NCBI GenBank assembly: GCA_023441845.1
Contig: JAEZNF010000047.1
Coordinates: 1-5,315 of the forward strand
Length of the DNA: 5,315 nucleotides
DNA from: Bacillota bacterium
Lineage (GTDB): Bacteria; Bacillota; Clostridia; Acetivibrionales; DSM-2933
Direction of reading: 5' to 3'
In this document: piece after piece, positions 1-5,241 of the stretch
Layout of the letters: each line of letters opens with the position of its first letter
How positions within the stretch are numbered: the stretch's first letter is position 1
Program-made: the position numbers and the translations under genes
The notes under the pieces: generated by a model
What the model saw: the letters and a program-made list of their open reading frames with translations, nothing else
Told to the model about the DNA's origin: nothing
The model's database searches: none

Positions 1-700
1 GTATCTCCCCTGTCAGTGAGTCAATTTCAGTTATCCGTTCAATTTCGTCCCCGAAAAACTCAACTCGTATTACCTTATCGGAAGATGATGCCGGAAAAAT
101 ATCAAGCACATCACCGCGGGCCCTAAACTTGCTGCGTTTGAAGTCTATTTCGTTCCTTTCATACTGCAGGTCAACAAGCTTTCTCATAACCTGATCCCTG
201 TCTTTAATCATACCCGGCCTCAGCGAAAGCATAAGATCGGTATAGTCTTCCGGATCACCCAGACCGTATATGCAGGATACACTGGCAACAATTATTACAT
301 CCCTGCGTTCAAACAACGAAGCAGTGGCAGAATGCCGGAGTTTATCTATCTCATCATTTATGGAAGCATCCTTCTCAATATAAGTATCTGTAGATGGAAT
401 ATATGCTTCCGGCTGGTAATAGTCGTAATAGCTTACAAAATATTCGACAGCATTATCAGGAAAGAACTCTTTAAACTCACTGCACAGTTGTGCAGCCAGC
501 GTCTTATTGTGGGCTATTATAAGGGTAGGCTTTTGAACTTTCTCAATAACATTGGCTATTGTAAACGTCTTTCCCGAGCCCGTAACACCAAGAAGGGTCT
601 GATGCTTATTGGATGCCGTAATTCCCTTACTCAATTCTTCTATGGCTCCTGGCTGATCACCGCATGGCTTATAATCGGAAACAATTTTAAAGTCCGGCAT
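1..700 (-). CDS. uvrB: Excinuclease ABC subunit B (UvrB), N-terminal 233 residues, cut by the left edge
   Basis: UvrB is the DNA-damage-verifying helicase-like subunit of the cytoplasmic UvrABC nucleotide excision repair complex. It receives DNA from UvrA and then recruits UvrC for incision. The minus-strand translation opens [20 protein letters not shown], the conserved UvrB start. The Walker A motif GVTGSGKT is at residues 38-45, [10 protein letters not shown] at 63-72, and the tyrosine-rich DNA-clamping beta-hairpin [10 protein letters not shown] at 91-100. SVCSIYGLGDP is at 140-150 and a GDVLDIFPA stretch follows near 200. The rest of the family's roughly 660 residues lies outside the window. 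I chose the ATG at 700: GGAGGA at 710-705 precedes it by 4 bases, and the protein then begins where the family does. The in-frame ATG at 712 overlaps this ribosome site and is less likely. No frameshift is seen. Identification is secure. Confidence 0.98.
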   Translation of the reverse strand, partial: MPDFKIVSDYKPCGDQPGAIEELSKGITASNKHQTLLGVTGSGKTFTIANVIEKVQKPTLIIAHNKTLAAQLCSEFKEFFPDNAVEYFVSYYDYYQPEAYIPSTDTYIEKDASINDEIDKLRHSATASLFERRDVIIVASVSCIYGLGDPEDYTDLMLSLRPGMIKDRDQVMRKLVDLQYERNEIDFKRSKFRARGDVLDIFPASSSDKVIRVEFFGDEIERITEIDSLTGEI

Positions 701-748
701 ATATTCCTCCATAATATTATCTTTAATCAGGAAACAATCATAAAATAA

Positions 749-776
749 ATTATACCATAATGATTTTATATTTCAA
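749..776 (-). promoter_or_regulatory. Sigma-A promoter of uvrB
   Basis: On the minus strand, TTGAAA (776-771, five of six to consensus) is followed after 16 bases by a perfect TATAAT (754-749). That -10 is preceded by TG one base upstream, giving an extended -10 (TGGTATAAT). Transcription would start near 742, leaving a leader of about 40 bases before the uvrB start at 700. The -35 overlaps the LexA box, so repressor binding should block polymerase. This is inferred from consensus only. Confidence 0.75.
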
Positions 777-787
777 ACATACGTTTG
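774..787. promoter_or_regulatory. LexA/DinR SOS box of uvrB
   Basis: CAAACATACGTTTG is an inverted repeat with 5-base arms CAAAC/GTTTG. It fits the Gram-positive LexA (DinR) consensus CGAACRNRYGTTYC at 12 of 14 positions, missing only G2 and C14. It overlaps the uvrB -35 by three bases, the usual place for a repressor operator. uvrB is a classical SOS gene in Bacillus and Clostridium, so damage-induced derepression is expected here. Confidence 0.8.
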
Positions 788-854
788 TTTTCTTGTTTTC
801 TATAGTTTTTTATAAACAATATGTTATTGTAATTATTGGCTTTTCAGCTAATTT

Positions 855-941
855 TGTGGATATATACCCTGTGGATAATGTTGATAAACCTGTGAACAAC
901 ATATAGAAGTTTGTCCTACCTGTGGATAACCATGTTGATAC
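855..941 (+). promoter_or_regulatory. Cluster of DnaA-box-like 9-mers upstream of uvrB
   Basis: Two perfect copies of TGTGGATAA, the reverse complement of the DnaA box TTATCCACA, lie at 870-878 and 921-929. Weaker matches in the same orientation are TGTGGATAT (855-863, 8/9), TGTTGATAA (879-887, 8/9), TGTGAACAA (891-899, 7/9) and TGTTGATAC (933-941, 7/9). Six like-oriented sites thus fall within 87 bases. A stretch of about 100 very AT-rich bases adjoins on the left (742-850). The two perfect copies belong to a repeated module, cctgtggataa followed by tgttgata. No dnaA, dnaN or other origin gene is visible, so this is more likely a DnaA-binding cluster outside oriC, or a regulatory site for uvrB, than the chromosome origin itself. 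The box sequences are seen directly; binding is inferred. Confidence 0.65.
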
Positions 942-949
942 CATATATT

Positions 950-997
950 AAAAAAGCAAAAGCGGCTTTAGTTTTCAGAGTACTTACAGTCGCTTTT
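950..997 (-). terminator. Probable Rho-independent terminator of the yggT-family gene
   Basis: Read on the minus strand, AAAAGCG (997-991) pairs with CGCTTTT (964-958), and further imperfect pairing lies inside. The stem is followed by GC and a run of six T (955-950). It lies 53 bases after the YggT stop codon, in the right orientation to end that transcript before the uvrB control region. The inner loop is long and the stem is imperfect, so confidence is moderate. Confidence 0.5.
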
Positions 998-1050
998 ACT
1001 TTGATTATTACTATTCTATTGCTGCCCGGCGCTTACGCGAAACGAGCTTT

Positions 1051-1461
1051 TCAGGTATTCTCTGCAATTCTTACCCTGAAAAGCTTGACAATTCCCAGTG
1101 CCGCTATTGCATATACTGCCATTGCTATAACTGTATACGGTTCAAAAACGAACAGAGAAACGGGTCCGCCAATCTTAAAAGTTTTAAATATCCCATAAAA
1201 AGGTGCTACAAGATACCTTGTTAAAGCATACAAAAGCGCAATAAATGTATTGGACTGATTTGCACCAAGAAGTCTGAAAAGCAGCCTCAGCAAAAGCAGC
1301 ACCTCAACAACTCCAAGGATATAATATATAATGTTTCTGACCTTTATATACCGTATATATTCATGGTTTTCCATCAATACGGTATTATCCCCATCCCTTT
1401 GTTCCTTTTTCTCCCTATCAAGCTGATCATCTATGCTGTTAAAATCGTGGTTTTCTTCCAT
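1051..1461 (-). CDS. YggT-family integral membrane protein
   Basis: This 136-residue protein has a charged N-terminal extension (about residues 1-40, many Asp, Glu, Lys, Arg). Hydrophobic segments follow at about 44-65, 73-92 and 107-128. The stretch LLLRLLFRLLGANQSNTFI (56-74), the VAPFYGIF element (85-92), and FEPYTVIAMAVYAIAALGIVKL (106-127) match the pattern of the YggT family (Pfam PF02325). These are small membrane proteins whose role is still poorly defined. The usual single-repeat member is about 90-100 residues, so the acidic cytosolic-looking N-terminus is extra. The ATG at 1461 is preceded by AGAGGG (1472-1467). An internal ATG at residue 30 would remove most of the extension but has a weaker context. 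No convincing promoter was found. The gene stands alone between a foldback upstream and a terminator downstream. Confidence 0.85.
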   Translation of the reverse strand: MEENHDFNSIDDQLDREKKEQRDGDNTVLMENHEYIRYIKVRNIIYYILGVVEVLLLLRLLFRLLGANQSNTFIALLYALTRYLVAPFYGIFKTFKIGGPVSLFVFEPYTVIAMAVYAIAALGIVKLFRVRIAENT

Positions 1462-1609
1462 AAATCCCTCTGCTTGTACTTTATATTGATTCGCAATATT
1501 GGTTCCTGTACAATAATCACTTTATTGAGAATTACAAAATCAACTTGAACCTCTGCTGCAAAGTCAATTTTAGTATGCCACAATTAATCATACGTATGCT
1601 TGGGAATAC

Positions 1610-1695
1610 TTAAAATATTACTTCCGATTCTTTTTTAAGCTCTCATGGCACTCCATAAGTGTGTAGAAAAAGATTTAGCGGAAGTTATATTTTAA
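1610..1695. repeat. 86-base imperfect inverted repeat (long foldback) between two minus-strand genes
   Basis: Outer arms TTAAAATATTACTTCCG (1610-1626) and CGGAAGTTATATTTTAA (1679-1695) are complementary at 16 of 17 positions. Inside, the T-run at 1629-1635 pairs with the A-run at 1667-1673. At the tip, CTCATGG (1642-1648) and CCATAAG (1653-1659) enclose a four-base loop; the tip stem is complete, with one G-U pair, only in the minus-strand transcript. The element starts 15 bases after the phosphoesterase stop codon, so it would lie in that gene's 3' untranslated RNA. It could be a 3'-end RNA structure, a termination or processing signal, or a small MITE-like element. No target-site duplication was seen at its edges. 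The palindrome CATACGTATG lies nearby at 1589-1598. Confidence 0.65.
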
Positions 1696-1710
1696 CCGGT
1701 TCTTAATTTA

Positions 1711-2646
1711 TTATTTGGAAAGCGTTATGGAAAAATTACCGTTATGTGCAGACGCTTTTTTATAATAGTCGGCAAGTTTTTTGGGGCCCTCTATTATATC
1801 TCTTCCTGCAAACAATGTGCCGTCATTCTTTGTTTTGATCTCCCATTTGACAAGCACAATATGCCCGCATGTAATCTCAATCGCAGTTATACAGTGAGGA
1901 TGGACACAACTCCCGTCATTAAAGTATGGCGGCTTACCCACATCTGGGAATACAGGCCTGTGGGTATGTCCCGCAACAAGCATTTGATTTTCTCTTTTAA
2001 CCCACTCAATAAGCCTTTTATCAACCGAATCCTTTTTATCATGATTTTTTGCCGGACTTGTAGGGTTTGTTATACCGAAAAGCTCCAACGGCCTCCACAG
2101 GTATCTGATCAGAAATCTGCTCAACTTCCACAGGTTACTGTTCATATAATCCACCTGGTGCCCATGAACCAAAAAAATCTTGTGGCCTGTAGTTTTATGC
2201 CTCAGAACCAATCCTTCATGGACTTTTATTTTTTCAAATAAAAGGGATCGGTTCTTATCATTTTCATAAAAACTATTACAGAATATCTCCCCGTAAAACC
2301 CATTACCTTCTTTTACTATATCATGATTCCCATAAATAATATAAAGCCTGTTTTTATTGTAAAACTTGCCGAGAAGCTTAAAAGCGTCAGCATGAACACT
2401 CACAATATCCGAAAAATTCCTGTTTTCCCAGAGTTCATCTCCATCACCCAGTTCGATATATGTATAATCCTTACTGTAATAATGGTTTAAAGCAGCAATA
2501 TATAGGTTGCGGTTCCTGGCAAAATTATCCGACCAGCTTCCATCACCCCTGTGGCAATCACTTATTAAAACAAACTTCGACGAATCATCAAAAGTAATTT
2601 TCTCCGCTGATTCATAAATTCGGTATAACACCTTCAATGAATTCAT
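1711..2646 (-). CDS. Calcineurin-like metallophosphoesterase
   Basis: Numbered from the ATG at 2646, this protein is 311 residues. It carries the full motif set of the calcineurin-like (binuclear metal) phosphoesterase superfamily: SDCHRGD (29-35) for the D-x-H metal ligands, GDGDE (67-71), GNHD (106-109), VHGHQVD (160-166) and AGHTHRP (225-231). The spacing is normal, so an active enzyme is likely. The substrate cannot be read from the sequence. The layout recalls UDP-2,3-diacylglucosamine hydrolase (LpxH)-like proteins, but a typical low-GC Gram-positive makes no lipid A. There is no signal peptide or membrane segment, so it is probably cytoplasmic. I prefer the ATG at 2646 to the one at 2652: the CAGG just upstream sits 8 bases from 2646 but only 2 from 2652. 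It begins 13 bases after the stop of the DUF4474-like gene, so the two should share a transcript. Confidence 0.9.
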   Translation of the reverse strand: MNSLKVLYRIYESAEKITFDDSSKFVLISDCHRGDGSWSDNFARNRNLYIAALNHYYSKDYTYIELGDGDELWENRNFSDIVSVHADAFKLLGKFYNKNRLYIIYGNHDIVKEGNGFYGEIFCNSFYENDKNRSLLFEKIKVHEGLVLRHKTTGHKIFLVHGHQVDYMNSNLWKLSRFLIRYLWRPLELFGITNPTSPAKNHDKKDSVDKRLIEWVKRENQMLVAGHTHRPVFPDVGKPPYFNDGSCVHPHCITAIEITCGHIVLVKWEIKTKNDGTLFAGRDIIEGPKKLADYYKKASAHNGNFSITLSK

Positions 2647-2659
2647 ACACATTACCTGC

Positions 2660-3775
2660 TTATTTCAAAAATTCTTTTATAGAATTGAATGCTTCAAATA
2701 CTTTTCTGCATTTCCCCATATCCCTAATTTTGTTATATATTTCAGGATTTTGCTCTTTGACTTTATTTATTTTGTCAATTAAATCAACGCTGGATTTTGT
2801 AATATCCTTGTACAAATCACATAACAGTTTATTCTTCTTTTGAATAATCCGGTCCGTCTCTTCTGTTCTTGTAACAGGCTGCGGCAAATGCGGTTTGTCA
2901 AATTCGAAACTGACGGTGTTATTGTCAATCTTTATTTCCTTCGATGAATAACCTGCTTTTATCAGCTCATTCACAAACACGTTGCACATGATCCGGTCTT
3001 TTAATGTTATTGTTACTTCCATGGTTAATTGTTCAGGTTCAGAGAATTCACCAAGTACAAAGCCTGTCAGCCACCAGTGTTTCTCATTCCTTGTAAATAG
3101 GGGCTTTCCGTCCTTTTTTAATACGCATGACATATCTAAACGCTCGGAATTATCTACGCAATGATAAAATGTGCCGTTAAAGACTCCCGGAATATTCAAA
3201 TTCGGTCCCGAAGTATTATATATTCCTATCTCACAGCCGGTTGTCATATCATATTGACCTTTCCAAATTTCAATCAGCCATTTCCTGCCTTCATAATCGA
3301 AGCAAAAAGGCTCACTGTCCACAATCATCCCCAAAGGCGCACAAGCTTCATCATATAAGCGGCAATACCCAAAGTTTCTTTGCCAGGCATTCATATGAGA
3401 GTAAAAGATATCTTGTTCCGAGTCATATCTGTATCCTGCCGCTTCAATTATTTTGTCTAATTCATCATTTCCTGTACCCTTATTAAACCCGAATTTTAAA
3501 AGCAATGATTTAAAAACAGACTTAATACCCAGTACCAGCTTCGGAAGATACTGATATGTATTCATGCCTGTAACAAGTAAAAATAATGTAATCAGCGGAA
3601 TCAGCAGGTATAGGGTTTCTTTATCCAAAATAAAGCCGACAAAATCGGATTTTTTCACACTAGCTCCATATGCATAGGCCGCAGCGGTACACATGAATTT
3701 ACCATCACCCAAACCCAGCATTATTGCAACCGCTGTGCCAATAGCTGCGGCTCCTTTACAGCAACGACTCAACAT
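2660..3775 (-). CDS. DUF4474-like membrane-anchored protein of unknown function
   Basis: The protein is 371 residues from the ATG at 3775. A hydrophobic, Ala-rich N-terminus (about 8-22, with possible signal-peptide cleavage near 35-38) is followed by a clear membrane helix at about 53-71 (LYLLIPLITLFLLVTG). A large soluble domain at about 100-250 contains AGYRYDSEQDIFYSHMNAWQ (113-132), FGYCRLYDEACAPLGMI (135-151), then a WKGQYDMTTG motif (171-180). I recognise these as the conserved core of DUF4474, whose function is unknown; this is from memory, without a search. The C-terminal 70 residues are Lys/Glu-rich and probably helical. I rejected the GTG at 3784, which falls inside the ribosome site GGGGTGG (3787-3781); that site sits 5 bases before the ATG at 3775. 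The downstream phosphoesterase is almost contiguous, which suggests related roles. Confidence 0.8.
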   Translation of the reverse strand: MLSRCCKGAAAIGTAVAIMLGLGDGKFMCTAAAYAYGASVKKSDFVGFILDKETLYLLIPLITLFLLVTGMNTYQYLPKLVLGIKSVFKSLLLKFGFNKGTGNDELDKIIEAAGYRYDSEQDIFYSHMNAWQRNFGYCRLYDEACAPLGMIVDSEPFCFDYEGRKWLIEIWKGQYDMTTGCEIGIYNTSGPNLNIPGVFNGTFYHCVDNSERLDMSCVLKKDGKPLFTRNEKHWWLTGFVLGEFSEPEQLTMEVTITLKDRIMCNVFVNELIKAGYSSKEIKIDNNTVSFEFDKPHLPQPVTRTEETDRIIQKKNKLLCDLYKDITKSSVDLIDKINKVKEQNPEIYNKIRDMGKCRKVFEAFNSIKEFLK

Positions 3776-3796
3776 ATAAACCACCCCAAACTGAGC

Positions 3797-3811
3797 ATTA
3801 TATTAATTATA
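3797..3811 (-). promoter_or_regulatory. Tandem -10 candidates for the DUF4474-phosphoesterase operon
   Basis: Two perfect TATAAT hexamers on the minus strand (3811-3806 and 3802-3797) lie 31 and 22 bases before the ATG at 3775. No good TTGACA-like -35 is found at 16-19 bases from either. The flank carries the short overlapping repeat ACTGAACTGAA (3825-3815), which might be a regulator site. Position supports a promoter, but the missing -35 keeps confidence low. Confidence 0.4.
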
Positions 3812-3980
3812 GTATTCAGTTCAGTGTTATTTTGTTAACGAATTTTAGGCGTTCGACAGACTGGAAATACAAGACCTGACCGTTCTCAATTCTTCTTTAA
3901 GAATTTTTCACATTGCGTATATTTTTTTATATTTGTAAAAACAGCAAACTTTCCTATACAATAAAAAAGTAACGGTATGC
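3812..3980. other. Divergent intergenic region between the DUF4474 operon and the response regulator gene
   Basis: This is the central part of the 270-base gap between the two divergent genes. It contains no ORF of note. AATTCTT and AAGAATT (3888-3894 and 3899-3905) form a 7-base inverted repeat around a 4-base loop, followed by a T-run; it may be an operator or a weak hairpin. A further weak plus-strand promoter, TTGTAA (3933-3938), 18 bases, TACAAT (3957-3962), is possible. The segment around 3921-3935 is almost pure A/T. Confidence 0.35.
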
Positions 3981-4010
3981 TTTACAACTCTATAACAAAA
4001 CATTGATAAT
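3981..4010 (+). promoter_or_regulatory. Probable promoter of the response regulator gene
   Basis: TTTACA (3981-3986) and GATAAT (4005-4010) each match the sigma-A hexamers at five of six positions and are 18 bases apart. Transcription would begin near 4017, giving a leader of about 30 bases that contains AGGAGG (4031-4036). Confidence 0.5.
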
Positions 4011-4045
4011 ATTATAGAATTATAGAAATAAGGAGGCAGATCAAT

Positions 4046-4741
4046 TTGGCATCTATTTTAATCGTTGAGGACGAAGCAGCAATCAATGAGTTGGTTAAAA
4101 GAAATCTACAGCTTGTGGGACATCACTGCACCTCCATTTTCGACGGAAAAACTGCCGTTTCCGAGATACAACATCAATCCTATGACCTGATGATTTTAGA
4201 TATCATGCTGCCAGATCTTGACGGGTTTGAGGTGATAAAGCAAGCAGATAAAATACCCACGATTTTCCTGACAGCGAAAAACAGTCTGCCGGATCGTATC
4301 AAGGGCTTTTCAATGGGAGCGGATGATTATCTGACAAAACCCTTTGAAATGCTGGAACTATTAGCCCGCGTGGAAGCAGTCCTTCGGCGGACGCAGAAAA
4401 CAGCAAGCTGTTTTGAAGCAGGAAACGTAAAAATCAATTTTGACAGTCATCAGGTATTTCATAACGGACAATTAGTGGAGTGCACCCCAAAGGAATATGA
4501 GTTGCTGGAAGTCCTTGTGAAAAACCGGAATATCGCACTCTCCAGGGAAAGGCTGCTGGAGCTGATTTGGGGCTACGATTTTGAAGGAGACACCCGAACC
4601 GTGGACGTACATATACAAAAGCTGCGGAAAAAGCTTGGCTGGGAAGACAGGATAAAAACCGTATTCAAAATGGGTTACCGCCTGGAGGCAAGCAGATGCA
4701 GTGACATCGGCCGAATACAATGGTCAAGGCTACGCCAATAA
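4046..4741 (+). CDS. OmpR/PhoB-family response regulator, orphan, with an atypical C-terminal tail
   Basis: This is a two-component DNA-binding regulator, phosphorylated by a sensor kinase and acting on promoters in the cytoplasm. The receiver domain (about 2-118) has the acidic pair E8/D9, the phosphoacceptor D52 in LMILDIMLPDLDGF, the switch T76 and K98 of the TKPF motif. The winged-helix effector domain (about 125-214) has TPKEYELLEVL, SRERLLELIWG, RTVDVHIQKLRKKLG and ends in GYRLEA (210-215). OmpR-type regulators usually stop within a few residues of that motif. Here 16 further residues rich in Arg and Ser follow before TAA, and they overlap another reading frame. Start is TTG at 4046, 9 bases after AGGAGG (4031-4036). 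No histidine kinase gene follows. The gene looks more GC-rich than its left neighbours, which hints at transfer. The specific regulon is unknown. Confidence 0.93.
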   Translation: MASILIVEDEAAINELVKRNLQLVGHHCTSIFDGKTAVSEIQHQSYDLMILDIMLPDLDGFEVIKQADKIPTIFLTAKNSLPDRIKGFSMGADDYLTKPFEMLELLARVEAVLRRTQKTASCFEAGNVKINFDSHQVFHNGQLVECTPKEYELLEVLVKNRNIALSRERLLELIWGYDFEGDTRTVDVHIQKLRKKLGWEDRIKTVFKMGYRLEASRCSDIGRIQWSRLRQ

Positions 4742-4991
4742 CGATCCGACCATAACAATCAATATCAAGGGAAAAAACGGTGAGGTCGCTTGTATAAAAT
4801 TCTCCAGACATGACAAGGCTTTACTTGCAGTCAGCTATAATACGGAATACCAGTATACGCTAAAAACCTTAAAAAAGATTGAGCAGGAGACTAAAGACAG
4901 AGCCGCACAGCGTCAAAAATCAGCGGTCTCGGCCAGTAGGAGCCATTCTCCTTCGCTTGAGAACAGCATACAATTAATCCCCTCGAAATAG
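4701..4991 (+). CDS. Unrecognised ORF, probable C-terminal remnant of another protein
   Basis: This 96-codon frame overlaps the end of the regulator gene by 41 bases in a different frame. Its only available start is GTG at 4701; a GGAGG at 4684-4688 lies 12 bases upstream, rather far. Residues 1-68 look like real protein: YNGQGYANND, then alternating hydrophobic strands (PTITINIKGKNGEVACIKF, LLAVSYNTEYQYTL) and a charged helix KTLKKIEQETKDR. The last 25 residues are Ser- and Gln-rich and less convincing. The frame stays open upstream of GTG into the regulator sequence without a family-like start, and the strand-rich part begins as if mid-domain. I read it as the tail of a secreted or lipoprotein-type gene joined to the regulator by deletion. 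It could instead be a small coupled gene. No family is recognised. Confidence 0.4.
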   Translation: MTSAEYNGQGYANNDPTITINIKGKNGEVACIKFSRHDKALLAVSYNTEYQYTLKTLKKIEQETKDRAAQRQKSAVSASRSHSPSLENSIQLIPSK

Positions 4992-4999
4992 GACTAATT
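4972..4999 (+). terminator. Weak hairpin over the stop codon of the 4701-4991 frame
   Basis: AATTAATCC (4972-4980) pairs with GGACTAATT (4991-4999) at eight of nine positions around a 10-base loop. It spans the TAG stop. There is no following T-run, so termination is doubtful. Confidence 0.2.
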
Positions 5000-5241
5000 A
5001 TATCAATAATATACATCCGATGACAAATACATGAACAAGTATAATATGTACTCACTTGTCTAACCAGTCCAGATATAGTAAGAACCTAAGTACATATCCA
5101 GAAATTACCGCCAGCCCTTGCTTCCCTGGGCTGGTCATTTTACTTCGTTCCGTTACTCACCCATGCATCCTGGGCTATTTTTGTCTTCTTAATTTATGAC
5201 ACTTGAATTTCCGGTAGATTTAGAAGCACACTATTCGGCTA
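4992..5241. other. Non-coding interval at the right of the window
   Basis: No convincing gene is seen here. It contains the short inverted repeat ACAAGT/ACTTGT (5035-5040 and 5054-5059), the GC-rich hairpin at 5111-5134, and two related GC-rich segments on the minus strand that both begin AGCCCAGG (5176-5169 and 5133-5126). A 28-codon minus-strand ORF (5138-5052) lacks a ribosome site. The mix could be a decayed mobile-element end, but no transposase or clear terminal repeat pair is present. Confidence 0.35.
5111..5140 (+). terminator. GC-rich hairpin, possible terminator of the plus-strand regulator transcript
   Basis: CCAGCCC (5111-5117) and GGGCTGG (5128-5134) form a perfect 7-base stem with a 10-base loop, followed by TCATTTTACTT. 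The stem is strong but the T-tract is short and broken. It is the best terminator-like structure after the regulator and remnant genes on the plus strand. Confidence 0.4.

Noticed and set aside
332..748. 138-codon plus-strand ORF
   Set aside because: It lies antisense to unmistakable uvrB coding sequence and has no family-like sequence; it is a shadow.
855..941. Reading the DnaA-box cluster as the chromosomal oriC
   Set aside because: No dnaA, dnaN, rnpA/rpmH or parAB genes are in view, and uvrB is not a typical oriC neighbour. Kept only as a DnaA-binding cluster.
911..1198. 95-codon plus-strand ORF
   Set aside because: It runs through the DnaA-box cluster and the terminator, then antisense to the YggT gene; it has no ribosome site and no recognisable protein.
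1589..1598. Palindrome CATACGTATG as a second LexA box
   Set aside because: It lacks the GAAC/GTTC half-sites of the Gram-positive LexA consensus; a 10-base palindrome in AT-rich DNA is not remarkable alone.
1744..2241. 165-codon plus-strand ORF
   Set aside because: Antisense to the phosphoesterase, which carries all five metal-binding motifs.
4472..4720. 82-codon minus-strand ORF
   Set aside because: Antisense to the effector domain of the response regulator.
5052..5138. 28-codon minus-strand ORF with a hydrophobic C-terminal half
   Set aside because: No ribosome site, and it includes the hairpin arms at 5111-5134; too short to support as a gene.
5160..5182. CCCA/TGGG mini-hairpin followed by CTATTTTT as a second terminator
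   Set aside because: A four-base stem is too weak to call.
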